Of a DNA stretch of 64,000 bases, positions 36,606 through 49,710 are shown piece after piece. Source of the stretch: Eopsaltria australis (Eukaryota > Chordata > Aves > Passeriformes > Petroicidae); the NCBI GenBank assembly GCA_034509425.1, contig JAVTVJ010001136.1, positions 744,001 to 808,000 on the forward strand, written 5' to 3'. Within the stretch, counting starts at the first letter, position 1. Each line of letters begins with the position of its first letter. Below the pieces are notes generated by a model. The model was not told the DNA's origin. It made no database searches and saw only the letters and a program-made list of their open reading frames with translations. A program made the position numbers and the translations under genes.

Positions 36606-36994
36606 CAGAACGAAGGGGGGAAGGAAAAAAATCCTATCTTTGGCTGGCTGTAGGGCAGTAAATCGAGAGTGCTGTGATTTATTGCTCAATTTTCCTGAGG
36701 GAAAAAGGCTTTCTTTCATGCTGAAATATTTCATAAATTTCAAGCCAGCATAAATTCTTAATTTAAAAGTTATGGAGGTCACATTTAGTGCACTGGTGCA
36801 ATTCTGAAATCTTAAAGGAATAGCAACCAAAAAAAATTGCAATTTGATTTTATTTTTTTTAATTCTTCACGTAAAATTTTTTTCAAAGGAATTCTCCAAG
36901 TTACACAAAGCAGAATCACAACCTGGCTTCTGAAGGGATATGAAATCCACTGGAAATGAAGAGATAAAAATCTAATTCAATTACAAAAAGGTAT

Positions 36995-36996
<2 letters not shown>

Positions 36997-37080
<84 letters not shown>
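36997..37080. repeat. Compound trinucleotide microsatellite (GAT)n(TTA)n
   Basis: About 16 GAT repeats switch directly into about 11 ATT repeats. On the minus strand it gives spurious Asn and His runs. Confidence 0.95.
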
Positions 37081-37623
37081 GTGAACCACTTGAGGAATTT
37101 CTGTTAAAAAATTTCTTCTCTCCATTGCCTGGGAAAAGCCAGAAGGGAGGAGCTGACAATGTAATTGCTTCTGTTAGATCTCCAATCTTTTGTGAGCACT
37201 GATATGTTCATTTGTTATACAGCTGTTCAGCTACAGAAAGGATGTCAGAGCACCCATAATTCAAAGCAATCAATCAAAAATTAATGATTTGTCATGCTTA
37301 CACAATGGGAAAAAAGGGGAAAAAAGCGCTTTATGGGTTCCTGCAACTGGTAGACTGCTCAAACCTTCAGGGCATTTTCTACAAGATTAGATCTGTGTGT
37401 ACAAAAAAAGGGGGGAAAAAAGGGGAAAAGGAGACTTAATACAGAGCCAGGGCAGAAACCTCATGGGGTGCTGGGGGTTGTTGAGGCCAGAAATCCCCCA
37501 GAGATGGGAACTTCTCAATTTCTGTCTGTTCCAAGAATTCTGTGCACAACCCAAGAGCCACATCTTGTATCGCAGGGACCTTGTGCAGGCTCCTGCCATG
37601 AGAATTCCATGAGAAATCCTGGA

Positions 37624-37722
37624 ACTATAGAATATCCTGAGCTGGAAGGACATTCTGACCCATGAGAATGATGGAATCCAGCCCTTGGCCCTGCACAGAC
37701 ACCCCAACAATCCCCAGTGCTG
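37624..37722 (-). mobile_element. CR1 LINE 3' tail fragment
   Basis: It reads actatagaatatcctgagct, ggaaggacattctgacccat, then gcacagacaccccaacaatc. It is the same subfamily as the 16.1-kb copy. Confidence 0.8.
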
Positions 37723-37914
37723 GGGAGTTTCCTTATTTTGAAAGAAAATATGAGGAAAAAAGGGAACCATAACAGATAAGAGCTCTCATCTTGAAGGTTT
37801 CTCGTAGCCAGGGTGCTCTTAGAGAAGATCCATTAGACAAAAACACCAAGCTAAGCCTGAGTGAGATCAGATCAAACTGCCTTAAAGGTTCCTGGATGCT
37901 GAAATAAACGCATC

Positions 37915-38311
37915 CACAGAGTCCCAGACTGGGTTGGGGTGGGAGAGATATTAAACCCCATCCAGTGCCACTCCTGCCATGGGCAGGGACACCTTCCACT
38001 GTCCCAGGCTGCTCCAAGCCCCAGTGTCCAGCCTGGCCTTGGGCACTGCCAGGGATCCAGGGGCAGCCACAGCTTCTCTGGGCACCCTGTGCCAGGGCCC
38101 CCCACCCTCCCAGGGAACAATTCCTGCCCAACATCCCATCCATCCCTGCCCTCTGGCACTGGGAAGCCATTCCCTGTGTCCTGTCCCTCCAGCCCTTGTC
38201 CAAAAATCTCTCTCCAGCTCTCCTGGAGCCCCTTTAGGTCCTGCAAGGGGCTCTGAGCTCTCCCTGGAGCCTTCTCTTCTCCAGGTGAGCACCCCCAGCT
38301 CTCCCAGCCTG
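37915..38311 (-). mobile_element. CR1 LINE, 5'-truncated, about 400 bp
   Basis: It starts ccacagagtcccagactggg, runs through the young-subfamily block with a small deletion at the gggcctgcccaccc site, and ends cagctctcccagcctg. It lies only about 190 bp from the previous CR1 tail in the same orientation. Confidence 0.92.
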
Positions 38312-39235
38312 TTCATTCAAAACTAAAATCCATTTAAATTAAACATTCCATCTGAATTCTAAAAAGTGGCATTTGAGGACTAAAAAACCATGAGGAAGTT
38401 GAAGGGGTGAAAGGCTGGAAATCACCATTTAATCAGAATGTGCCAAAATGGGTCAGAGCAGCTCCCAACAAAGCAGCATCTCTGGGGAAGGGAACAGAAA
38501 TCTCCTGTGTTCCTATTTGGAATCTCCTGCACTCCCATTTACCCAAATAACTGATTTTGGTGATTTCCTAATTTCTAATTGAAGAAGCAGAGGAGTAGAA
38601 TTTGCATCTGCTGATGAGCGGGGAGGCTGGATGTGGGGTGCTGGAACAGGCTGGAGAATGTCACACAATCTGCCCCATAAAATCATTTACAATTCAAAAT
38701 ATGATTCCCTAAAGTTGCTTTGCTTCGTATTGGGTGCGTTTATGGGAGTTTTGTTTAACTAATGCTAATAAATATCCTTTAAATGAAAATGCACACAAGC
38801 AGAATGTGGTTTGGGGCCATATGCTCCTCAACTCAAGTTGTAAGCAGGAAGTCAATCATGTGATAAATAAGAAATGTATCAGTCAACATCTCCTATCAGG
38901 GGAACGTGTCAAAAAATAGGAGTCCAAGCAGATGTAGAAATGACCTGAGAAATCCATGTTTATCGAGAGGGCTACGCCATACTGGGAAAAAACCCCAACA
39001 TTTTAACAACTACAGCAAAATGAAAAAATAACTAAAAGCAATAAAAATGTGAAATGAGATTTCAGATGATTTAAGCACAGGCTTTCTGCCTTATCACTTC
39101 AATTATGATTAGGAACAATTATTCCAATCGCTTGGATTTGCATCCATGGACGCCCCACTCGGATCAGCTCCCATGGATGGGATGGGGGCACTGGGACACC
39201 CCCAAAGCACCAGGGGAAAAGGGCTTAAATACATG

Positions 39236-39263
39236 TATTTATTTATTTATTTATTTATTTATT
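39236..39263. repeat. (TATT)n microsatellite
   Basis: Seven uninterrupted TATT units. Confidence 0.9.
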
Positions 39264-39993
39264 CACACACAGCCACCCCTGATTTGCCTCTGAATGCCAT
39301 CCCAAAGGGAGAGGTCCCTAATTCTGCCTGGGGGTCACAGGAGGAGCAGATCCTGCTGGTCCCAGCTCCTCTCCCACAGCACCTTCCTTCTCCAGAGGTA
39401 AAAGGGACAACTTGTTTGTTTACCTGAGGAAAAAAAGGAAAAAAAACCCCAAAGCCCCATCCTGCTTCCCCCAAACGCCTTCCCAGAGACAGCTGAGTAA
39501 TTTTTGTCCAAACACAAACCACACATTCAGTTTTGGAAGGAGCCAGCAACACCCAGCATGGAAAATTTCACCCCAAATAATTAAAATTTGGCAAAGGGAG
39601 AAGCGACTGCAAACAGGTCTGACAAAGTAATGTACCATAAAAATAACTGCAGGCCTGCTACCTGCACTGTCTGGGGTTATTAACTTCAGAGCCACAGAAA
39701 ATGCAGGAAGTGCTTTTTTTTTTTTTCTGCCTTTTTTCTTTTCTTTAAACAAAGGGCAAGACACTGGCAGTTTCCTATTTAATTTTTATTAAATAGGAGG
39801 GGAAAAACAGCAGAGCAGCTCCACATCACACCAAAACATCTGCAGAGCACAAGGACCCATAAATGTGCCCGTGCCCCTTTTTAATTTGGATTTTTGCTTC
39901 CTCCAGCGGATGCCGAGGAACCCCAAGCCCCAGATTTGGAGAGAAGGAAGCAGCATTGGTGATCCAAGCAGAGCTGTGCTCCACACAATCGTG

Positions 39994-40240
39994 CAATCAT
40001 TCAGGCTGGAAAAGCCCTCTGAGATCATCGAGTCCAACCATTCCCCCAGCACTGCCAAGGCCACCACCAACCCCTGTCCCCAGGTGCCACATCCACAGTG
40101 GAACATTTCCAGGGCTGGTGACCCTAGCACTGCCCTGGGCAGCTGCTCCCAGGCCTGGCCGCCCTTTTCATGAGGAAATTTTTCCTAATATCAAACCTAC
40201 ACCTTCCCTGGCACATCTTGAGGCTGTTTCCTCTGGTTCT
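39994..40240 (-). mobile_element. CR1 LINE, older subfamily
   Basis: It starts caatcattcaggctggaaaa, gccctctgagatcatcgagt, ccaacc and ends near tccctggcacatcttgaggc, tgtttcctctggttc. This is the expected order for a minus-strand CR1 3' end of an older subfamily. Confidence 0.88.
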
Positions 40241-40448
40241 CAGAGCCAGGGCATCCCCTGCAGGAAGGACAAAGATCTCCATTGCCTCAGGCTGCTGTGG
40301 CTCATCCCCTCCTCATCCTTTGCCTTTGCCAATCCATCAGGGCAGCCTCCAAAAGGGATGAATGTCCCACTGGGGAACAAGTCAGTTCCTTGGGCCGGAG
40401 GAATGCCCTGCCCATTTCCTCAGCTGCAGCTTCCCCCCAAGAAGCAAC

Positions 40449-40493
<45 letters not shown>
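40449..40493. repeat. (AAT)n microsatellite
   Basis: About 15 uninterrupted AAT units. Confidence 0.95.
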
Positions 40494-40494
<1 letters not shown>

Positions 40495-41039
40495 TATATC
40501 TGCAAGGACGGAATGGGAGCTCTCCCTGAGGCATCTGCCTGATCCCACAGCTGAGCCAAGCCCTGAAGTGAGGGCTCCTCAACCTCCAAAATCCACTGTG
40601 GGGTCTGCAAACCTCCCCCCATCCTGGCCACACCCAGGGTGGGGATGCTGGTGGCAGCTTCAGAGTCAGAATTCCCTGGGAGCAGCCAGGGGATCTCACC
40701 CTTGTCCTGGGAAAAGCCAGTGCTTGTTCCCTGTTCCACCAGGGAAAGCCCGGCAGGAAACAACAACAGCTGAGAGTTTCGACCCCTCTGAGATGAGCAG
40801 TCACTGGGAAGGCACAAAGTGCCCCCTAATTACTAATTAATAACAAACACTAATGACAAAGCCAGTGAGGAGGTGCATCAGCCCAACACCAAGGTCAGCT
40901 GTGAGCACAGGGTCCCACTGGAGAAGCCAGGATGGGAATGATCCCCTCTGCTCTGGCTGTGACACTTCAGACTCAGTCCAGCGGCCCTTGCCGTGCTGAT
41001 TTCAATTCTCTTTGGATTGGCAGGAGAATTATTTTTCTT

Positions 41040-41190
41040 TTACATTTTTCTTCTTTTTGGTGGTTTTTTTTTTTGCTTGTTTGTTTTTTTTGGTTGTTTT
41101 TGAGTTTTTTGGGTTTTGGGTTTTGTTTTGTTTTGTTTTGTTTTAGGTTTTGTTTTTGTTTTTTTCGTTTGGATGGTTTTTTTTTTTGCT
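41040..41190. repeat. T/G-rich low-complexity tract
   Basis: A pyrimidine-poor-in-C stretch of about 150 bp with repeated gttttgttttg and poly(T) blocks. Confidence 0.85.
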
Positions 41191-43629
41191 TGGTCTTGCA
41201 AACAGCATTCCCTCAGGCTTCTCCCCAGATTCTGGTCTGGGACAGAGCAAGTTGCACCATGGAGGTTAAAACTATAGGTAGGTAAACAATAATAATAAAA
41301 AATCACAATTAAAGTCTAGAAATTCTTCTCATTCAGTTTCACTGGATTCCCTTCTTGTCTACTGTTTATCATCTTCCCATTTTATAACCTTCATTTGCTA
41401 CCTTGGGCGTGCATCCACCTCATTTCTGAGCTGCCTCTGTAACCCAGAACTGAAAGTTCTTCTGAAGAGTTTTAAACAGAAAAGGTTGAATTCTGCTGGG
41501 AAAGGCACACGTGGGGCTGAAACTTGGGGGAAAAACACCAAAATCAGCGAGGCAGGGAAGAAGCCCACCACAACACCCCTGGCCTGGGCTCTGCCCTTCG
41601 GAAATGGCACAATCCTGCCCCGGAGTGCCCAGGTGTCCCTGTCACCCGTCCCCAGCTCCCACACCCCAGGCAGTCCCAGACAGGTTTAAGGGCTGTGAGC
41701 AGTTGCTTCTGAGACAAGGGAATATTCATATGAATAATTTTATGAACTTGCTGAAAGTACTGGCAGAATTTGTGCTTTGAATTTCAATTTTTCTCCCCTG
41801 GCAGCCCAGGGAGATTCAAGCAGCACACGCCAGAAGAAGTAACCGAAGAAAGGGAACATTAAATAAATTTTAACCTAAAACTACAAATGTTCAAACCGGT
41901 ATTAAAAAGCTTCAGCCTCCTGACTTTTGCTTTTCCCTGAAACAGTCATGAAATTAAAATTATGAATAAATCAATGCAGCAAATTGGTCTGGATTTAAAG
42001 AGTTACTCCTTGATTATAAGCAACTGAAAAGTAATCAAAATATTTTTTCCATCTCCTGTTGCTCAGTGCTCTCCTTACTCTGTTCTTTATGAGAAAAATA
42101 ATCAAATTGAGGGTGAAGAGGAGAAAAGGCATTACTGATTACTCTGAACTCTCATATTATAAAAGCTGGAAAATAAGAGTGACCGGGCAAAACAACAGAA
42201 TTATGTGTATCGAGCAGTTGTTTACAGATGGTATGAGTTTCCCAGCAAAAGAAACAGCTGGAAATATTTTTAAAGAATAAATGTATATGGAATGAAACCT
42301 TAGGGGGGAGGAAGGTTCTGTTATTTTTTACTTGGGGGGAGAAAAAAGAGGCAAAGGAGCCATGCGAGAGCATTTCAGAAATCCACCCGTTTTTCCAGGC
42401 TTCCAATTTCACAGGAAACTCTCAGGAAATCAATTTAAAAAAAAAAGAAAAACATTACAGGCACTTTTCCAAGTTGATAAAACAAACATATCTAACAAGC
42501 TACGAGTGCACATGGGGAAAAAAAATTAAAATAGGAATTATTCATGCAGGGAATCCCAGCCATGCTCAGCACGTTTTGTTCGGGAGTTTGGCACCTTCGG
42601 CCTCTGCCTTGGAACATCTGACAGGGACTGCCAGGAACCTTCCCCTGCACAGCTCCAGCCTTTCCCAGCTCCAGCTTGAAGGGATGGGTGAGAAATACCT
42701 GGAAGTTGGGTTTTGGGGAGCCAAATTGTACATTTTGGGGTTGTTTTTATCTCTTTTTTTGGTAAATTTTGAAGAATGCTTTGGGTCCCTCCATAGCAAA
42801 CAGCTCTGCAGAGATGCAATGTGCTGCAAATGTTCAGCTTCCATCTGAGATAAGCAGTGGAAATTTAAACACTTGAAAAATACAATTCGAGGCAGAAAAT
42901 TGGATCTAGAATAGAAAAAAAGCATAATTTGATAAATATTGCAGTGTCAAAGACAGCACCATGAGGAGGTTCAGCCTCAGCCAAGGATCCCCTCCAAGGC
43001 TGGCACACAAAGCCTCCTTCCAATGCTTGTGGAAAAGGCTTTGCATTTGCAAAACACAAATTTTATCCTTATAAAATATAAATTTTATCATTATTTTGAA
43101 AAAAAATCCCATGTAGCATTTATAGACAGGCTGTGAGGTTGAAACTAAAACATTCTCCACTGGGAGGGTGACTGTGGGACTTCACCTTCTCTCCCAGTTT
43201 TGTGTGATTGGCTTGTTTAAATAGCATGAAATGGTGGTAATTTTACTTTGGAAAGGGAAAAAAATGTCAAACCACATTGGTCTAAAAGTAAGAAAGGGGA
43301 AAGGCACACAAAGCTGGGTAATTTCTTCAAACTTAAAAAAGAGCAGTAATTACAGGGGGGAAATTCAGAAAGAGTTTAGTCTGCCTGGTTCCCTCAAAAA
43401 CCAAAAAAATAAGAAAAAGTAGGGAAAAAATAGTAAAAAGAGAAAAAAGAAAAGGAAGGGGAGGAAATTAAGTTGGAGAAAAAGCAGGCTGAAAGCAGAA
43501 TTCTTAGAAATTCTGCTTGCAAAATAACTCCCATCAGTCAACCACAAACCCTATAAATATCACCAGATTGACTTCCCGAGCAGATCTAAATCAACAAATA
43601 AACAAACAAACCCCCAAGATTTAAAAAAA

Positions 43630-43653
43630 GCAAAAAAAAAAAAAAAAAAAAAG
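43630..43653. repeat. Poly(A) tract
   Basis: A near-perfect run of over 20 A in an A-rich region (43.40-43.66 kb). Confidence 0.85.
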
Positions 43654-44621
43654 AAATCTAAATTAAAAAGCCCAAAAACCCCATTCAGGCCAGGCTGGTG
43701 TCCCCAGGGGAGGGTGGCTTTGCTGGCTTCCCAAGAACGATGGTGGTTTGGAAAGTAAAGAGGGAAAACAGCGTTTCCTCATCCATTGAAGCTGTGAAAG
43801 CTGCAGCATCTCCTCCTGCCCAGCCACCCCAAACACTGCCCAGGGCAGGGATGGGACCCTCAGCCCTCCCCCAGGGCCCTCCACCAAGGATGGCACCAAG
43901 GGACCATCGACCTGCACTTTCTCACTCCCAAATCTCCATCTCAGAGCAGCTATTTGGGTTAAGGAAAGGGTTTTTCAAGCAGTTTGTGGCGGACAAACAT
44001 CAATGGGACCAAGTAGGTTGACCTTCAACTCTCCATCATTCCTGGAGCTGAAACAAATGAGGGCACAGAAATGATTTCCAGCCCAAAGCAGAGCTACAGC
44101 GAGCCCATGGCATGGATTGGTGTCATTTCTGCTGCCCCACTCACACAGCAGAGTCTGACACTCATTTTCAAAACCTGGAAGTGACACAGTCCCTGACATT
44201 TAAAAGTTTCTGATTCATGCAGGCAAAATATATCCCATTTATTTTTTAAAGCAAGAACTGTAAGATGCACTCAAAATCTAAACTAAGCACTTACAAGCCC
44301 CAGATTCTGTTTGACTCAAGCCTATGCAACCCAAAAAGATATTCCTTTATTTCCTGGGCAAAAACAAAAATTCAAATCAATCTATTTTTCTTCCGGCTCA
44401 GCCCGAAAAGGAATTTTTCAATTTTTCAAAGCTTCAAGAAAACCAAGAATATCAATAATTTGCACAGCCCTGCAGAGTGGACAGATTTGTCTTGGAAAAC
44501 CTCCAGCGGGATACAAAAAAAGGTACAAATGTTCTTACAGGATCCCTTTTGGGATTGAATTTTGCAGGCAGCACCGTGCCTCGCAGACAGATTTTTGTGG
44601 ATGCTGTGTGCTCTGCACAAA

Positions 44622-44771
44622 ACCACAGCACTTTTCCAGCCCCACAGCAGTTCTCCAGCCCCACAGCATTTTTCCAACCCCACAGCACTTTTCCAGCTCC
44701 ATTGTCCAGCCCCACAGCACTTTTCCAGCCCCACAGAAGCACTTTTCCAGCCCCACAGAAGTTTTCCAGCT
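44622..44771. repeat. About 19-bp minisatellite, eight imperfect units
   Basis: The unit cacagcacttttccagcccc recurs with spacing of about 18-22 bp and variants gttctccagcccc, atttttccaacccc and agaagcacttttcc. Copies in the second half are more alike than those in the first. Confidence 0.9.
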
Positions 44772-46779
44772 CACTGCCAGGAGGGCACGGCCACCCTTGG
44801 GCTGTGCCAGGGCAGCCCAGGAGCCTCCCAGTCTTGGCACAGCCCCACTACAATAATTCCCCATCAATGCTCCTTCCTAGCACTTGCAGCATCACCATTG
44901 CTCTCTGCTGAGTAATTGCAGAGGTAATAAAAGAGAGAAAACCCTACCAGGCCACTGTGTTGCAGTGTGGAGTGGACACACTCTGGAGTCTCCTGGGATG
45001 CCCCAAAATTTGTAGGGTTCAGAAAAAGGACATTCAGAAGGTAAAACCCCACAGTGCCCATGAGGCTCTTAAATGTGACCTCCAGGCTTCCCCACAGCCT
45101 CTAATGGGCCAACTCTGCACTCTGCACAAATTATCACGAGTATCAAAAATACATTTACAACGGAGCTTTTATTTCCATATATTTGAAGCTGCTTTCCCCT
45201 TTTGTTTCTTCTCTAAACTGGTTAAAATGAGCATTAAGGGATATAATTATGTTGTTAGCTTAATTGCCTACTTAAAGCAGAATCTACAGGGGTTTAATGC
45301 AAGATTTGAAAAAGGGGGGAAAAAGGAAATTGGGATATTAATGGATACCATTTTTAAAATGAACCTCTTCTGGGGAAAAGTGAGTTTGGGGATGGAGCAT
45401 GAGGGGGGGAGGTGGAATCAGCCCCCATCGGTTTCTGTCATAGGGTTTTGTCAAAATGCAAATTGTTGGCCCATTCCTTCTCCAGCAGTCTAATTTTGGA
45501 GAATTTGACCTAATTAATCATTAACCACCACACACGAAAAAATGTACCCCTCCTTCAGTTTGAAACCTTAATGCTATTCTTGGAGTGACACACTTCAGGC
45601 CAGGACAGGGGGTGGCACCTGGAACACGCCAGGGCCAGCCCAGCTGGGAGAACTCCTGTCCCCAAATCACCCAGCAGACAAACAACCACTTCCACGGGCA
45701 GAGGAGCGCAGGATGGGAGAAAACAACTGGTGCCCAGGCCTTGTTCTGGTAACTGGAAAAGCCATCAGTGTCCCTATGCTGGGGCACAGGGATGCTCCTT
45801 GTCCCTGCCATGCCATGGCTCCTGCACAGTCCTGCTTTTGGATTGGCCACAAACAGCGACTTTTGCACCAGAAAACAAGCACGGGGCAAAGCCTGCAGAG
45901 CAGGGCAGAGCAGGGCACTTGCAGAGGCACCAGCCCCCTGTTTCAGTGGTCTCACCACCTCCCTGCTGCTCCCAATGGCTCTGCACGTGCAGAGACTGAA
46001 GGCATCAGCCAAATTCATTGCCCTAAATGTCCTAAATGTCTCCAATTCCTGCAATTTCTCCCATTTTCCCACAGTTACCGTGGCTGGTGCTGTCTCTGGT
46101 GTCCCAGCAATGGAGATGCTCCTCCTTGAGCACCTTTGGTCTCCTCTCACTAAACCCTAGAGATTTAACCTCAGCAGCAACAGGGCTTGGCAGACCCAGA
46201 ATTATCTGAGTGCCACCTTCCTGTCCCTGGTTCTGCTGCTCTGTACCAGGTACAGCTCCAGCCACAGCTCCATCCCACACCTGCAACCTCCAGTCTGACT
46301 CACCAACTTGGTTTCTGCAGGTTTTTCATGACCTTCCCCTGTCCAGTGTTCACCATGGAGCTGGGGTGTGCAGGGGACACAAAATTTGGGGGAAACCCCC
46401 GCTATTAGCCTTTCACAAGGTTTCACTGCCTGTATGACCCAGCAAGGGAAAACACCCATGAAAATCCAACAAATGCAGGTGGGAAACACCATTCTGCTCC
46501 TGCAGAGATGGAGCAAAGCTTCATCCACAGTGCTTGCTCTGAGACACCCACGGAGCCAAACCCAGCATCCCCAGGGTCCTGTTCCTCCAGGGGGAGACAT
46601 AAAATGCTGATCACAAAAGAGATGCTTCCCACCCAAAACAAGAGCCCTCCCAGGATCCACTCCCTTACCTGCCTCCTAAAAGCTGATTTAAATAAAGTCT
46701 TGAAATATCTAAAAAAACTTTATCTGCATTTATTCTATTACACAAATATTAAATATCCAGCGTGTTATTTCAAATATCT

Positions 46780-46812
46780 ATTGTATTATATAATATATAA
46801 TATATAATATAC
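46780..46812. repeat. TATAATA-rich repeat
   Basis: A run of tataatatataatatataa units within a wider AT-rich patch (46.70-46.86 kb). Confidence 0.8.
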
Positions 46813-49302
46813 AATGCATCTAATAAAAATATTTATATCAAATACATGTATTTGAAATCTTTAAGAGAATTAAGCAGCTGTTTCCCTCCAGCCCTTTGCC
46901 AGCCCTGCACAGAAACTATTGCTGAGGTTTTGGAGGCTGCTGGTGTTTGATGTGTCCACACAAGGGAACATCTCACAATCCCAGATAAATTATTGGTGTA
47001 CTTGAAAAAAAAAAAATCAGAGAATTAATGTATTTCAGGGTCTCCTTGGAAACATAGAGGAAACGTGCATTGTTACAAAGTTGGGTGTTATTAGCAGGAA
47101 TATGTATAGCACAAATTAAGGACTTCAGAGGAGAAGCCACCTTGGATGGTTTGATTAATACAGTAAGTACTTCCTATACCAACATAAGTGGATTTCAAAC
47201 AACTTGAACTCAACATAATTAGGTAGATTAATAAAGCACCAGAATTAAGGCATGAGGTTGAAAGGAAAAATGTGAAAGAATCTGGAAATTAGCAGATAAA
47301 GTGAGAGAAAGTAAACAAGGGGAGGCATCAACCCACAGCTCATAAATCCCAGGGAGTCTGACGGACCATGGTCAGCACCAGCAGATAATTCCAGGATTGT
47401 TCCTGCCCATGTCCCCATCCTGGTCCAGGCCAGTTTTGGGGACTCCCGAGCATGCCAAGAGTGGATCTTTCTCCAGCAGCTCTTGCCAGCACCACAGGAA
47501 TGCCAATGTCATGAATCATGTCCTTTCTTATAATGACAGAATTCAACATAAAACATTAACAGTGAATTTCTTGACCTACTCAAAGAGAACTCCCCATGGC
47601 AGACAATGCTATAAAAAAGGCTGTGAAAGCAGCGCCACTCATCATTATATTATCTTAAATTTCCTCTTGCACTGGCACCAATAACCACGTGACCTTCCAG
47701 CAGTTTTTGAAACATTTTGAATCAAAATGGCACCAAAATGGCATACAATTTTTTTTTCCCCTTTTTTTTTTTTCTTTTCAAGAAACATTTCCATGGTACA
47801 TCACGGGCTTGATTCTGTTTTGGGTTTCTTTTGTTTTCAAGGGGAATTAATCCAAGGAGCCTCCCTCCCAAGGCAGCAATAGTTAAGCCCGTGCTAATAG
47901 AAGTGCAAATCAAGACTGGGCCAAGCACCATAATTGCTTTCCAGACGGGTGAATGTGCCACCGATGGAGCAGCCCATCTGCTGAGAAAACCAGTGCAACA
48001 ATTGCTCCCATTTCTTTTTCCCCAAGGAAAGGTGCAGCAACAAACCCACAGAATAGGTTTTGCTTCCAGCAGCCAGCACCTCGGAGCCATTTTTATAATC
48101 CTTGTTTTTCTTAGATTATCCCAGTGTGGCTTTTCCCCTGTTTCCTTGTTGAGCGCTATTTAACCAGCACTAAAGTCTGCAATCATTAAACCACACAACG
48201 TGGAGCTGGCTGGGCAGCCAGGAACAGCCAGGAGCAGCAGCCAGGCATTGCTGGAATAGCTGGGTTGTTGGCAAATTGATAAAAATAACAGGGCCTTTGG
48301 GGGTGTCACCTGAAGGTGCTGCTGGGGGGTGCCCTAGGGGCTGGCTCCAGCATGGGAAGGTGGCTGAGCTGCCCTGGGTCCCCACCTCAGGTCCCTGCAC
48401 CCTCCAAGAGCATCAAGAGGATGTAGATATACAAGAAATAAATAACTATAAGCATCTTTTAGCAACAATAAATTTGTTTAATAAATAAAAAACCATCTGC
48501 TAGGAGGCCTGGGCCTCTGAGCTGGGGTTTCTCTCCCTTGCCAGCAGCAGACGTGCAAGGAGCAAAGCCTGGCTTTAAATGAAATCCTACAAGTTAAGAC
48601 ATCCTTCCCTGTCATCCACCTGCTGTTGTGCCAGCCCCAGTGCCAGCCCCCGAGGCTCAGCTCCCCAGTTCATCCAATTCCTGCCACGTTCAGACTCTGA
48701 ACCTGCACAGAGGACCAAACCCTGCTGATTTTGGGAGGAAGGTGGGACCCAAGGCGTTGGTGCTGCCCCTGTGCTGCTCCCTGTGCTGGGATGAGCTCCA
48801 GGACAGGGTCTCTTGCCCAGGATCAGCTCTGTGCTCACTCAGGCGTTCACAAAGCCCAGCCAGGAGCAGTCACAGCTAATCATTAACCAGCACCCACCTG
48901 CCTTGCCAAAATCAGGTGAGAGAACAGCCTCAAGGAACCTGCACCCAGCCCAGGGAGGCTCTGATTTACTGATAAAGGGCCCATTCCCATGGAAAAACCC
49001 AAGCACAAACATTCCCCTGCTCCTGAATTTAAATGATGTGCTGGAGGCCAGAGGTGAGCCCAGAATCCTGCCCTGGTGACTGTCCCTGTCCCTGGCTCAC
49101 CCACCTGGACCACAGCATTCCCCATCCATGGTTTCCTGGGCACCAGCCCAGCTCACAGGGCCCCAAGCTGCATCTCCCCTTCTATTAGGGATTCACTCAT
49201 CAACTCATCCTTTTCCTGCACTGGGATTTGCACCCCACAGCCCCAGAGTCCTCCAAGACTGGAGAGTCAGAAACCTCTTGTCTTTTACTAAAAAAAGAAA
49301 AA

Positions 49303-49710
49303 ATCATGGAATCCCAGATTGGTTTGGTTTGGAAGGGACATTAAAGATCACCCAGTGCCACCCCAGCCATGGGCAGGGACACCTTCCACTGTCCCAGGCT
49401 GCTCCAAGCCCCAGTGTCCAGCTTGGCCTTGGGCACTGCCAGGGATCCAGGGGCAGCCACAGCTTCTCTGGGCACCCTGTGCCAGGGCCTGCCCACCCTC
49501 CAGGGAACAATTCCTGCCCAACATCCCATCCATCCCTGCCCTCTGGCACTGGGAAGCCATTCCCTGTGTCCTGTCCCTCCAGCCCTTGTCCCCAGTCCCT
49601 CTCCAGCTCTCCTGGAGCCCCTTTAGGCCCTGGAGGGGGCTCTGAGCTCTCCCTGGAGCCTTCTCTTCTCCAGGTGAGCACCCCCAGCTCTCCCAGCCTG
49701 GCTCCAGCCC
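49303..49710 (-). mobile_element. CR1 LINE, 5'-truncated, about 408 bp
   Basis: It starts atcatggaatcccagattgg, runs through the young-subfamily block and ends cagcctggctccag. It is nearly identical to the copies at 38.0 and 57.0 kb. Confidence 0.93.

Noticed and set aside
36916..37125. ORF with Asn and His runs
   Set aside because: Direct translation of the GAT/ATT microsatellite.
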